Virus record (IMG/VR): IMGVR_UViG_3300044624_000963
Span: 1 to 20,516 of that record
Reading direction: 5' to 3' (one strand)
DNA length: 20,516 bases
Source: a virus
This document shows, piece after piece, positions 1 through 7,806 of the stretch. A model generated the notes under the pieces. The model saw only the letters and a list, made by a program, of their open reading frames with translations, was not told the DNA's origin and searched no databases. Position 1 is the first letter of the stretch. The number at the start of each line of letters is the position of its first letter. Position numbers and translations under genes: made by a program.

Positions 1-936
1 ATCTCTTTCGGTTGTGATCGATTTGACGTTTGTCACCTTTGCATCCGGCAGCATCGGGAACGTCACAAGGCTGATCTCGAATAGGTCCACTTCCATCAGC
101 TTGCGCACACGGCCATCACCTTCGGGTATGGCTTCCATTGTGCGATAGCCGATAGACATGGAATCGATGGCCCCGGCGCGAAGGAGCGCCATTGCCTCGC
201 GGCCTTTTTCTACTTCTTTGAGCAGACGGCCACGGACAAACAGGCCACGCTCGTCCTCGTAAATGTCATCCCAGACGCCGATGGGCTGGCTCATATCGTG
301 CTGCCATAGCATCTTGACTTTACGAGAGCCGAGCGATTTGCGGAATGCGCCGCGTTCGACCACATCCATTCCCTGATCGACAACGCCGAACACGGAGGCA
401 TAGCCCTCGAAGACGCCATCTTGATCCGGTTCGCGCTTGATCGTGAGGGATACGTTCTTATGCTGGATCGGTTCGGACATGAACTTGTCGCCCTCTTCTC
501 TGCGAACTATTGCGTTGGCCCATGAGCGGCCAGGATCACCGCCCCAGAGCGCCCAGGCTATGCGACCAGCGGAAGGATATCCGTCTTCGCCGGGAGACCA
601 ACCTTGACCTTGCTTGTCCACCTCATGACGGGCGAAGTAGGACACCATCCGCTTGACGGTATCGAGCGAAAGGTTGCGGCGGTTCTTGATGTCACGGGCG
701 CGGGCAACGCCGATCTCGGTGCCGCCACGGTTGAACTCATCACGCCATTCGAGGCCGCGTGTGGCTTCTCGTGCCATTGCCTCGTTGGGAGAGAACCCAT
801 CGGCCTTGCCTTCCCAGTTGGAAATGCAGACGGCATAACGCTGATCTTCATCAGGAAAATCAGACATCGCCTCCTCGTCGCTCATGCAACGGGAGATGAA
901 CTCGTCTTCGTTTTCGGTCGGGCCGGGGCTAGGCAT
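1..936 (-). CDS. HK97-family prohead protease with N-terminal extension (C-terminus cut by window)
   Basis: This serine protease would mature the capsid by cleaving scaffold and major capsid protein inside the prohead. I translated it by hand, because the frame stays open to base 1; 312 residues are visible. The protease part begins near residue 153 (MSEPIQHKNV) and carries the family signatures: a FEGYASVFG strand, the catalytic His in LWQHD, the Ser in DSMSIGYR, and EISLVTFPM near the visible end. About 150 residues precede it, including DEDQRYAVC, a TEIGVARARDIKNRR segment and GYPSAGRIAWALWGGDPGR. I recall similar extensions on alphaproteobacterial phage proteases, but their role is unknown to me. 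The ATG at 936 is the first after an in-frame stop and has no clear ribosome site. An internal start at 480 would give a bare protease. It follows the gp7-like gene by 29 bases. Confidence 0.9.
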   Translation of the reverse strand, partial: MPSPGPTENEDEFISRCMSDEEAMSDFPDEDQRYAVCISNWEGKADGFSPNEAMAREATRGLEWRDEFNRGGTEIGVARARDIKNRRNLSLDTVKRMVSYFARHEVDKQGQGWSPGEDGYPSAGRIAWALWGGDPGRSWANAIVRREEGDKFMSEPIQHKNVSLTIKREPDQDGVFEGYASVFGVVDQGMDVVERGAFRKSLGSRKVKMLWQHDMSQPIGVWDDIYEDERGLFVRGRLLKEVEKGREAMALLRAGAIDSMSIGYRTMEAIPEGDGRVRKLMEVDLFEISLVTFPMLPDAKVTNVKSITTERD

Positions 937-965
937 GAGGGGAATATATCATTGCTTGATTGAAA

Positions 966-1754
966 TCACAACATGGCCTCAAGGGCGGCTTCGTCCACGA
1001 TGTAACCAACAGCACAACGGCAGTTGATGACCTCATCGCCGGGGCCTTCTGGATCACCGGGAAACATGAGTTCGGCATCGCCAACCTTGAATTTTTCGTC
1101 CATGCCCACAGGCGGTTGAGTAGCAGCGATTCGATGCGTCTCTCTGGTGCGGTCATCGGCAGCGGCCAGCCACTCACGGGCCAAGGGCAAGCCAGTCTGT
1201 TTCGCGGCCTCCTGGGAGCCATAGTTGGCAGCGCCGTGCGTCTCGGTGCGGGCTATCATCTCGGCCCTGTAGGACGAAATCTGTGGCACCAGATCGAGGA
1301 TGTATGAAGCGGTGCCGCGTTGGCCCAAACCATCCTCATAGCCTTTCCGAACTGCCCTAATGATTTGATCGCGCGTGGTTTCAGTAACCTCTGTGATGCG
1401 GCGGCGGATCGCCTCTTGCTCAATAAAGCGCAACGCCCTGCGCGTCATGATCTGGGCGAAACTCTCTTTCGTCTCCAGCTTCAAGCCTCGCGCCTTGGCT
1501 TGCTCCATGATGCGAGAGCCGAACGTGGTGATTGATGCAATTGCCATCTGGCGATAAGTCGCCTCGATGCGATCACGGAAGTCGCGCGGCAAGGTTACAT
1601 TGCCGGTCTGCTCCCAATGCTCGACCATCTCACGCATGGCGGTTGCGATCTCACGCTGAAGACGGCCACGGAATTGAGTTGTCAGCCTATCGAGTAATGC
1701 GCCTTGACGGCGCACCTCGCGGCGCGTGTTCGAATCAACCAGCCTTCGAGCCAT
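966..1754 (-). CDS. Phage head morphogenesis protein, SPP1 gp7 / Mu F family
   Basis: This minor head protein probably sits near the portal and takes part in head assembly or DNA delivery. The 262 residues open with a basic helical region (1-165). The family core follows: RTETHGAANYG at 169-179, EWLAAADDRTRETH at 194-207, and a closing INCRC at 243-247, which is the standard gp7/Mu F fingerprint with its paired Cys. Its start overlaps the end of the portal gene by 20 bases, which fits translational coupling and the usual portal then gp7-like then protease order. The C-terminus has no extra domain, and the length is normal for the short form of the family. Confidence 0.9.
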   Translation of the reverse strand: MARRLVDSNTRREVRRQGALLDRLTTQFRGRLQREIATAMREMVEHWEQTGNVTLPRDFRDRIEATYRQMAIASITTFGSRIMEQAKARGLKLETKESFAQIMTRRALRFIEQEAIRRRITEVTETTRDQIIRAVRKGYEDGLGQRGTASYILDLVPQISSYRAEMIARTETHGAANYGSQEAAKQTGLPLAREWLAAADDRTRETHRIAATQPPVGMDEKFKVGDAELMFPGDPEGPGDEVINCRCAVGYIVDEAALEAML

Positions 1755-3207
1755 AGGCCAGTGCCTTGATGTCTGTCTCGGTGAGGCGCGGCTCGAATGA
1801 TGCCGCTGGCGTTATGATCGAACGGGCTTCTGCTTCGTCCATTCCGGGGAAGGCAACCAGCATCATCTGGATTGCACTCTCGGCTGGCAACATGCCATCG
1901 GCAACTGACTGAACGATTTGCACCATTGATGCGATCTGTGCGCCGTTAAGAGCGGTTTCCTGCACGCTCGTGGTGCCGGTCACTGCCATGTTATTCTCTC
2001 CGGTGATGTCGCCCTCGGCAAGTGAAAGCGGAATCTGGCTAGACGCCACGAACAAGGTATCACCGCCATCGGTCGGCCCATAGCCCTTCAAGGCGCGGCG
2101 CTCATTGATGGTGAGGTCTTGTGACTGGTCAGCCATCTGCCACATCGAAAGACGCTTCTCGGCAATGGCCGGGATGCTGTCGATGTCAGGCTTGATCTCG
2201 ACACCGTAGATGGAGCCGAGCCATGCGTTCCAATCGTTTACTATCATCTGAAGCAGTGGGAGCGCCGTGTCTTCCCAGAACGCCAGACGGGCCTCGGCAT
2301 AGTTCGAATAGGTGTTATCGCCAGGAATGCCGAGAAGCTGCGGCGGCACGCCGAAGGCCAAGGCAACGTCACGGGCCGAGGAGAACTTCACCTCGATGAT
2401 GCCCATGTCGGTCGGCGACAGGCCCATCTGCTGCCAATCAAGTCCACCTTCGAGGAGCATGGGGCGACCGGCGTTCGAGGAGCCGGAATATTGCTCTTCG
2501 ATCTGGGCCTTGAGGCGGTTAAAGTTCTCGTCTGATAGCGTGCCGGAATCCTTGACGGTCAATGCACCTGATGGACGCGCCGAGTTCTGGAGCAAGGCTT
2601 GCATCCAGTTCATGGCTTCGTTGTTCTGATCGATGGCGTAGGAACCCGCTTCGATTGGGCTCATGCCGTACCAATCGTTCAACGGGTTGAACAGCTTCAA
2701 GTGCCGCACATCGCATTCGAGCGTGCGAGGGTCCATCTCCCATCGCACTTTGTTCTGCCCGAGCGTGTACTCGTATGCAGACGGGATGCCATTGGATGAC
2801 GGAACAATTTTCATGCGGTCAGGTCGAAGCTGGTAAAGCTCCTTGACCTCGCGGCCCACCATGAACCGCTCTTCGTAGCCGTTTCCCGCGATCATCAGGA
2901 ACGACACCTTGGCGCGAACGTAATCGGAATAGGACTGAAGCGGATTCGGACGCTCGAGCAGCGTGATCAGCGGATGATCGACCAGTTCCGTCTCGCCACG
3001 GTAGACGCCAAGATTGACGGATGCAATGGCGTCAGCGATCCGGTTGATGGCCTGATATGCCACCACGTTCTTGCCATAGGCTTCCTTGGCGAAGCTCTCG
3101 TAGTTGCGTGGAGACCACACGGCTTGGCCTGGATTGATCACCATCAGCTTGGCGGCAGCGGATTCCTTGCGCTCTTGCGGGCGGCGGAAACGGTCAAAAA
3201 GTCCCAT
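1735..3207 (-). CDS. Phage portal protein, HK97 family
   Basis: The portal forms the dodecameric ring at one capsid vertex through which the terminase threads DNA and to which the tail attaches. The 490 residues show the expected features: MGLFDRFRR at the N-terminus, a helical AYQAINRIADAIASV segment near 51-65, the DHPLITLLERPNP motif, then ELYQLRPDRMKIVP, and a mid-protein LAFGVPPQLLGIPGDNTYSN stretch typical of HK97 portals. The ATG at 3207 lies 8 bases after the terminase stop, with a GAGG ribosome site about six bases ahead. The overlap with the next gene suggests a single head-gene mRNA. No frame damage is seen. Confidence 0.95.
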   Translation of the reverse strand: MGLFDRFRRPQERKESAAAKLMVINPGQAVWSPRNYESFAKEAYGKNVVAYQAINRIADAIASVNLGVYRGETELVDHPLITLLERPNPLQSYSDYVRAKVSFLMIAGNGYEERFMVGREVKELYQLRPDRMKIVPSSNGIPSAYEYTLGQNKVRWEMDPRTLECDVRHLKLFNPLNDWYGMSPIEAGSYAIDQNNEAMNWMQALLQNSARPSGALTVKDSGTLSDENFNRLKAQIEEQYSGSSNAGRPMLLEGGLDWQQMGLSPTDMGIIEVKFSSARDVALAFGVPPQLLGIPGDNTYSNYAEARLAFWEDTALPLLQMIVNDWNAWLGSIYGVEIKPDIDSIPAIAEKRLSMWQMADQSQDLTINERRALKGYGPTDGGDTLFVASSQIPLSLAEGDITGENNMAVTGTTSVQETALNGAQIASMVQIVQSVADGMLPAESAIQMMLVAFPGMDEAEARSIITPAASFEPRLTETDIKALAYGSKAG

Positions 3208-3215
3208 CTAGAACC

Positions 3216-4601
3216 TCACAAGGCGCGAACCGCAGGAGCAGACTGCGGCGCGGTCATATCGGAAATTGCACTCATTGCGGCGTCTATCATATCATCATGT
3301 GTGCCGTTGGGAAAGACCGAGGCCTCGGACATGAAATCGGCCAGGTGATCAATGTTCGACATGATGTAGACGTTGCCAGATTGGACGTAGGGCGCGGCAT
3401 CGAAGGCGCGGGTGATCTTGTCCACGTTGCGCTGGATCGGGATGATCGGAATGCCCTCGCGTTTTAGCTTCTGGATCAGGCCGGTGCCGCTCACCTTGTC
3501 TTCGACCTTGAAGGCTCGAAGCGGCCCCTTGTCCGATGCTGCCAAATGCTTTTTCCAGAATGCCCGAGCCATCGTTTCCAGTTCCGGAGCCTCCCACTTA
3601 CCGCGTGCCATATCGAGCAGCACGATCTGTCCGGTGTGCGTTTGGCCCCAGCATTGGAAAACGGAATAGTCATTCTGCTCCTTTGTCTTTTGCGCGGTGT
3701 CGGCATAGATCGCCCGCCACTTGAGCGGCGGCATTGCCTCATAGAAGCGCCACCATTCGTCCTTGAAGATGCCGCCGCCAAGCGGTGCGGGTCTTTGCAT
3801 GTATTGACCAGCGAAAACGTATGGGCTGGATTGCTCAAGGCGGTCGAGCATCTCGGGAGGGAATTGTTCCGGCCAGAACGATGAGCCATCTAGATCACGG
3901 GCAGGGATGACAAGGCTATCCCAATGTTCACCGGAGCCGCCGCCTAGAAGCCAGCCGGAAAGATCATCCTCGTGGAGCCGCTGCATGATGACGATGATTG
4001 GCGTGTCGGTCTTGTTGAGGCGCGACTGTATCGTGGTCTGATACCAGTCGATCACGTTCTGGCGCATGATGGGCGAGGTTGCCTCACCGGCCTTGTGCGG
4101 GTCATCGATGATAATGGCACCGCCGAAGCCGTCTCGCATCTTGCCAGCGCCATAGCCGGTGATGGTGCCGTCTGCGCCGGTTGCGTAGACGATACCGCCG
4201 TGTGATGTGCGGAACTCATCCTTGGCCTTGCTATCGTCTTGGAGCGAAACCCACGGGAATATCGATCGATAGGTCTCGTGCTGCATCATGGCGCGGATGT
4301 CGTATGCGTTGGATGTGGCGAGGCGCTTTGAATAGCTGGCGTGGATGAATTCGGCATCAGGCACGAGGCCGATGGTCCAGGCGATGAATGCCTTGACGGC
4401 AATCTCGGTCTTGCCGGATCGAGGCGGCACGTTGATGATGAGCCGCTTGATGCGGTGGGCGAAGACCTGTTCGAGGCTGCGGCAGATTGCCCGTTGATGC
4501 TCGTTCGGCAGCATCTCTTGGTTGGTGCGGGCGCGGTAGATCGTGCGTGCGAACTTATAGAGCCGTTGATGGTTGGCGGCTCGATGCTCACTCGGCGTCA
4601 T
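3216..4601 (-). CDS. terL: Terminase large subunit
   Basis: This is the packaging motor. An N-terminal ATPase pumps DNA into the prohead and a C-terminal RNase H-like nuclease cuts the concatemer. With the ATG at 4601 the protein has 461 residues. Walker A is PPRSGKTE (59-66) and Walker B is AIIIDDP (162-168). The nuclease acids are D301 in IYADTA, E367/D368 in KVEDK, and D436/D437 in HDDMID. An upstream TTG at 4625 would add eight residues, but it is not preceded by a ribosome site. The ATG overlaps the small-subunit gene by 14 bases and gives a start typical of the family. No inactivating change is visible. Confidence 0.95.
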   Translation of the reverse strand: MTPSEHRAANHQRLYKFARTIYRARTNQEMLPNEHQRAICRSLEQVFAHRIKRLIINVPPRSGKTEIAVKAFIAWTIGLVPDAEFIHASYSKRLATSNAYDIRAMMQHETYRSIFPWVSLQDDSKAKDEFRTSHGGIVYATGADGTITGYGAGKMRDGFGGAIIIDDPHKAGEATSPIMRQNVIDWYQTTIQSRLNKTDTPIIVIMQRLHEDDLSGWLLGGGSGEHWDSLVIPARDLDGSSFWPEQFPPEMLDRLEQSSPYVFAGQYMQRPAPLGGGIFKDEWWRFYEAMPPLKWRAIYADTAQKTKEQNDYSVFQCWGQTHTGQIVLLDMARGKWEAPELETMARAFWKKHLAASDKGPLRAFKVEDKVSGTGLIQKLKREGIPIIPIQRNVDKITRAFDAAPYVQSGNVYIMSNIDHLADFMSEASVFPNGTHDDMIDAAMSAISDMTAPQSAPAVRAL

Positions 4602-4971
4602 CGTAAATCTTGTTGAGCGCAGCAAGGACGGCGGCAGCGACTGGCTCCGGTCTTAGTGATCCATCTTCGTTGGAGATGTCCACGGTTTCGCGCCAGCGTG
4701 CGCGCGTCTTGAGCCAGAAGATCATGGCGGTTGTATCGCCAGCCTTTGCCTTGTTGAAGAGCGCACCGCCGATGGTTGCGTTGGCCTTGTCCCTAGCTTG
4801 CTTCAGTTCAGCGGAATAATACTTGTAGAGCGTCTCTTTGTGGATGCCGAGGATTTCGGCAATGCTCTCATGCGTGGTGCCGACCGTTGCGTGAAGCGAA
4901 ACCAGCTGGCGCTGCGCGTCTGTCGGTGCATGAGGCTTGCGGCCTAGCTTGCCTTTGGTTTCTTCGGTCAT
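4588..4971 (-). CDS. terS: Probable terminase small subunit (HTH DNA-binding)
   Basis: The small subunit would recognise the packaging start site and load the large subunit. The 127 residues start with MTEETKGKLGRKPHAPTD. A helix-turn-helix (THESIAEILGIHKETLYKYY) lies at about 30-50, followed by a helical region with ATIGGALFNKAKAGD and AMIFWLKTRARW, a signature I associate with phage terminase small subunits. The ATG at 4971 overlaps the methyltransferase stop as ATGA and has AAAGGA about nine bases upstream, so I prefer it to a start at 4998. Position immediately before terL supports the call. Sequence divergence is high in this family, so the assignment rests on HTH plus context. Confidence 0.85.
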   Translation of the reverse strand: MTEETKGKLGRKPHAPTDAQRQLVSLHATVGTTHESIAEILGIHKETLYKYYSAELKQARDKANATIGGALFNKAKAGDTTAMIFWLKTRARWRETVDISNEDGSLRPEPVAAAVLAALNKIYDDAE

Positions 4972-6035
4972 GATGCAATTCCTTTTGGCATTAGCCATTG
5001 ATCAATCACAGCACGCGCAACTTGCTCAGTCATCTTGGGTGGAACGCTCATGCCAATCATGTATTTGCCAATCTTGTCGGTCTTGGCGTGATAGTCATCT
5101 GGGAAACTGCCGAGGCGTTTCCATTCGCGGAAAGTAAGTGTTCTAGGTGAATCCCAATGATTTATCATCTCATGCGTGGCTGTTAGTGAATTGGCTGGAA
5201 TCAAAGCATGTAACCTTTTATGATTCCATAGCTTCTCCTTTAGACCTGCCCTCACTACAGCGTCAGCATATTGCTCGCCTTGTTTTGTTTTCGGCCACCA
5301 AGTCAAATCTGTATTTGAGACGTGACGAGTGTCTTCTAGTTCTTCTTTGATCAGATGTTGCACGTCGCAGCATGACTCTTCCGGACCTATCCATCGATGC
5401 GTTGGTGACAACTTCAACGGCAACACTTCAATGTCATTCCGGATTGCAACAAAAAACACCCGCTCTCTCCGCTGCGGAACTCCACAGTCAGCAGCATTTA
5501 AAAGAAACAATTGAGGCCGATATCCAATCTCACGAAAACGCGCCATGACCATCTTGGTATAGCCCTTGGCATTGCCAAGGATCATTCCCTTGACGTTTTC
5601 AGCAATTGCAACTTTCGGCTTGAGCCGTTCAACAAGGTCAAGGTAATCAAAGAAAAGGTCAGACAGCACTTGCTTTGCCTGGCCTTCACGGAAGTGTTTG
5701 TCCTTTCCCCACGCCTTTTCGCGGCTTCCTGCCATGCTGAATGTTGAGCAGGGCGGCGAGCCATCAAGGATGTCGAGTTTGAAGAGTTCCGGAGGAAGAT
5801 CAGCAGTCAGCAAGTCACGGATTGGACAAAGAAAATAATGAGGTGGATTGAGATTGCGCTTGTAGTGCCAAGCCATTTCAGGGTCGATGTCATTTGCTGC
5901 AATGATTTCGCATCCGGCTCTTTTGTAGCCCATTGATGATCCGCCACCGCAAGCAAAGGTGCTCATGACCTTAATGCCATTCTTTGGCACTGATGCAAGG
6001 TCAGTCAAATTCCAAGCGCAATCAGGCTTATTCAT
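4968..6035 (-). CDS. DNA cytosine-5 methyltransferase (Dcm-like)
   Basis: It transfers methyl groups from S-adenosylmethionine to cytosine C5, most likely to protect phage DNA from host restriction. The 355 residues carry the full C5 motif series: I, FACGGGSSMGY (27-37); IV, SPPCS with catalytic C96; VI, AENVKG (145-150); VIII, QRRER (188-192); X, YMIGMSVPPKM (325-335). Motif X has Met where Asn is usual. The target-recognition region between VIII and X is short, so specificity cannot be read. The ATG at 6035 overlaps the ParB-like gene by eight bases; an earlier start is open but lies inside that gene. No partner endonuclease is next to it. The gene is visibly more AT-rich than its neighbours, suggesting separate acquisition. 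Confidence 0.93.
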   Translation of the reverse strand: MNKPDCAWNLTDLASVPKNGIKVMSTFACGGGSSMGYKRAGCEIIAANDIDPEMAWHYKRNLNPPHYFLCPIRDLLTADLPPELFKLDILDGSPPCSTFSMAGSREKAWGKDKHFREGQAKQVLSDLFFDYLDLVERLKPKVAIAENVKGMILGNAKGYTKMVMARFREIGYRPQLFLLNAADCGVPQRRERVFFVAIRNDIEVLPLKLSPTHRWIGPEESCCDVQHLIKEELEDTRHVSNTDLTWWPKTKQGEQYADAVVRAGLKEKLWNHKRLHALIPANSLTATHEMINHWDSPRTLTFREWKRLGSFPDDYHAKTDKIGKYMIGMSVPPKMTEQVARAVIDQWLMPKGIAS

Positions 6036-6522
6036 CAAATTCAAATCCGCACTTTGGACATCTATGATCCATTGCATATTCGTCAGGATCAATTTCTTTT
6101 GTGCTGCTATCTGGAACAACAGGCTGATCAAACATTGACGCCATCTCGCCTAGATCGAAGCCGGTGATAGTCAGATCAAACTTCATGTCTTCGAGGTCTT
6201 TCAATTCAACCTTGAGCATCTCGAAGTCCCATCCGGCATCGAGCGCCATCCGGTTGTCGGCAATGACATAGGCGCGCTTCTGGGCCTCCGTGAGGTGGCT
6301 TGCTTCTACGCACGGCACTTCCTTCAGTCCCAGCTTGTTCGCCGCCAGGACGCGCCCGTGGCCCGCCACGATGCCATTCTTGCCGTCCGTCACCACCGGG
6401 TTGATAAACCCGAACTCCTTGATCGAGGATGCGATCTTGGTGACCTGGGCCTCGGAGTGTGTCCTGCTGTTGCGGGCGTACGGGATGAGGTCGGCGGTTG
6501 GAATCAGCTTATAGGTCAGCAT
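6028..6522 (-). CDS. ParB-like nuclease-domain protein with C-terminal CxxC tail
   Basis: The 164 residues form an isolated ParB/Srx-type domain. There is the opening KLIPTADLIPYARNSRTH, a helix IASSIKEFGFINPVV, and the phosphate-binding GHGRVLAANKLG (54-65), followed by VPCVEASHLTEAQKRAYVIADNR. It lacks the HTH and dimer domains of chromosomal ParB, so plasmid-style partition is unlikely. The C-terminus ends in RCPKCGFEFDE, a single CxxC that could hold metal if it dimerises. Such proteins often precede or fuse to phage methyltransferases, and here it overlaps one by eight bases. That suggests a shared role in DNA modification or packaging, but this is inference. The ATG at 6522 has AAGGA six bases upstream. 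Confidence 0.85.
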   Translation of the reverse strand: MLTYKLIPTADLIPYARNSRTHSEAQVTKIASSIKEFGFINPVVTDGKNGIVAGHGRVLAANKLGLKEVPCVEASHLTEAQKRAYVIADNRMALDAGWDFEMLKVELKDLEDMKFDLTITGFDLGEMASMFDQPVVPDSSTKEIDPDEYAMDHRCPKCGFEFDE

Positions 6523-6706
6523 TGCTGTCCTTTTTATTGTCGGTTTTCTGGACTGCCTTAACGGCAAGTTCGATGTATCGCGGGATCGGTTGCTTGCCGG
6601 TCTCATAGGCTCGGAAGGTGTTGCGTGCGAGGCCAAGGGCTTCTGCTGCCTTGCGCTTCGATAGGGCAACGGAGGTGCGCCATTGGATGAGTTCGTCTGC
6701 TGTCAT
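6509..6706 (-). CDS. Small HTH regulator, first gene of the packaging operon
   Basis: The 65-residue protein is almost entirely a Cro/XRE-like helix-turn-helix: MTADELIQWRTSVALSKRKA followed by AAEALGLARNTFRAYETG (20-37) and a short basic tail. It could regulate its own operon or a head-gene switch. The ATG at 6706 has no ribosome site, because the preceding bases are the terminator T-run and a TATATT box, so it may be read from a leaderless mRNA. A longer frame to 6823 would pass through the terminator hairpin and gives no family-like sequence, so I reject it. Its 3' end overlaps the ParB-like gene by 14 bases. Confidence 0.82.
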   Translation of the reverse strand: MTADELIQWRTSVALSKRKAAEALGLARNTFRAYETGKQPIPRYIELAVKAVQKTDNKKDSNADL

Positions 6707-6742
6707 GCGGCGCAATATAGAGCAAAAAAAACCCCGCCACAA
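6707..6742 (-). promoter_or_regulatory. Candidate leaderless promoter for the packaging operon
   Basis: Reading the minus strand, TTGTGG (6742-6737), a 17-base spacer and TATATT (6719-6714) are followed by only seven bases before the ATG at 6706. The -10 matches consensus at five of six positions. The -35 is poor and lies inside the terminator hairpin, which would suit a promoter needing an activator. The promoter call is inferred from spacing alone. Confidence 0.4.
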
Positions 6743-6750
6743 GGGCGGGG
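6724..6750 (-). terminator. Rho-independent terminator after the XRE/sigma-4 gene
   Basis: On the minus strand, CCCCGCC (6750-6744), a five-base loop and GGCGGGG (6738-6732) form a perfect 7-bp GC stem followed directly by eight T (6731-6724). This is a textbook intrinsic terminator for the operon that ends at 6789. It separates that operon from the packaging genes. Confidence 0.9.
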
Positions 6751-6788
6751 CTGAGTTGCTGCGGCGGGAGGAGTAAACCGCAGGGGAA

Positions 6789-7355
6789 TCAATACCGATA
6801 TGGATGCTTTGGCACGGCGACACCCATGCGTCTCGCCTTCTCCCGCATCTCGCGGAAGGCCTTCAATTCGTTCTGCCGGATGCGTTCGCGGGTGACGCCA
6901 TAGTCCTTGGCGATGTCCTCGAGCGTCTGTTCCGGTTCGCCGGTGAGGCCAAAGCGGGCTTCGATCATGGCGCGGCGCTTTGGGTGGGTGATGGCAGCGA
7001 CCAGCTTGGCGAGAAGCGGCTTGTCCACTTCCAGGCTCGATGGTGCGGCGATTTGGGCAAGTTGCTCGGCGTCGATCTCTGCCTCGATGGAGTTGCGGGC
7101 GGTGAGCAGGTCTCGCATGTGGTGCGGCCAGAGTTCTTCCGGCTCGGTGCGGAGCGCGGAGGAGATGTCCATTGCGAGTTCTGACCAGTCGCCGTTGGCG
7201 ATGGGCTTTTCGCGGAAATTTATAATCGCGTTGATGTGTTGCGGAGACTTGCCCATGAAGCGGGCGAGATCGGCTTGTGTGGCAAACCCTGCGGCCTTGA
7301 TGGCGCGAAGGAGTCTGGCATTGCGAACGGTGACTTTGACGGCGAAGTCGGTCAT
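6789..7355 (-). CDS. Transcription regulator: XRE-like HTH plus sigma-70 region 4
   Basis: The 188-residue protein has an N-terminal Cro/C1-type HTH (AGFATQADLARFMGKSPQHI, about 22-41) and a C-terminal copy of RpoD region 4: RFGLTGEPEQTLEDIAKDYG at 134-153, then VTRERIRQNELKAFREMR. In housekeeping sigma factors this part contacts the -35 box and the beta flap. Regions 1 to 3 are absent, so it cannot be a complete sigma factor. It more likely redirects RNA polymerase at phage promoters. Alphaproteobacterial gene-transfer-agent activators such as GafA also pair a DNA-binding domain with a sigma-4-like one, a functional analogy only. It is last in its operon, next to the packaging promoter, so a late-activator role is plausible. 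The ATG at 7355 overlaps the previous stop as ATGA, with GAGG upstream. Confidence 0.85.
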   Translation of the reverse strand: MTDFAVKVTVRNARLLRAIKAAGFATQADLARFMGKSPQHINAIINFREKPIANGDWSELAMDISSALRTEPEELWPHHMRDLLTARNSIEAEIDAEQLAQIAAPSSLEVDKPLLAKLVAAITHPKRRAMIEARFGLTGEPEQTLEDIAKDYGVTRERIRQNELKAFREMREKARRMGVAVPKHPYRY

Positions 7356-7606
7356 GGGGTGGCCTCATAGGGGGGTGGCAGTGGCATCCATGCGGTTACG
7401 TTATTGAGCTTCTCGCCTCGGGGTCCGTCGTCGTGCCATCTCTGGCTCGTCTTGTTCCATCGGGCGATGCGGATGCGATGGAAAGTTTCGACGGGACCGC
7501 CGAACATGGCAAGCTCGAATTTGCTTGTCTCGTAGGTACAGGTGACAAGGACACATCCTTCGGGCTTTCGCTCGCCTTTGGTGATAGGGGTCCAAGTGGC
7601 GGTCAT
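7352..7606 (-). CDS. DUF551-like small phage protein
   Basis: The 84 residues match the pattern I know as DUF551: an opening TWTPITKGERKPEG, a core VLVTCTYETSKFELAMFGG, and the closing VTAWMPLPPPYEATP. Function is unknown. The fold is small and beta-rich and is common in phage accessory regions. The ATG at 7606 overlaps the preceding stop as ATGA and has GAGGA upstream. The longer frame to 7762 adds only low-complexity arginine-rich sequence that is antisense-like, so I do not use it. Confidence 0.75.
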   Translation of the reverse strand: MTATWTPITKGERKPEGCVLVTCTYETSKFELAMFGGPVETFHRIRIARWNKTSQRWHDDGPRGEKLNNVTAWMPLPPPYEATP

Positions 7607-7806
7607 TCGGTCCTCGTGACTTTGGTGCCGATGATGCCTTTGAGGCTGATCTTGCGGCAGGTGTAGCGGCGTGGTCGGTAGTAGCGGGCGGCATCGTGCT
7701 GGAGCGATTTGGAACTGCGACCGGGAGCGAAGAAGGATTCGCCGATCTCGATGGTGCGCCACGGATACTTTGGCGGGCGTCCATTGGGCTTAGGCTGGCT
7801 CGTCAC
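7603..7806 (-). CDS. Small basic hypothetical protein
   Basis: A 67-residue protein of unknown function, rich in Lys and Arg. It starts TSQPKPNGRPPKYPWRTIEI after the initiator and then has RRYTCRKISLKGIIGTKVTR. The GRPPK segment resembles an AT-hook, and the overall character suggests nucleic-acid binding, possibly a short degenerate DNA-binding domain, but no family is recognised. It begins at GTG (7806), overlapping the previous stop as GTGA, with GAGGAGG about eight bases ahead. It ends overlapping the DUF551 gene as ATGA. These couplings are the main reason to believe it is real. Confidence 0.65.
   Translation of the reverse strand: MTSQPKPNGRPPKYPWRTIEIGESFFAPGRSSKSLQHDAARYYRPRRYTCRKISLKGIIGTKVTRTE

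Noticed and set aside
6028-6522. Plasmid partition ParB
   Set aside because: The HTH and dimer domains and a ParA partner are absent. Only the N-terminal domain is present, beside a methyltransferase.
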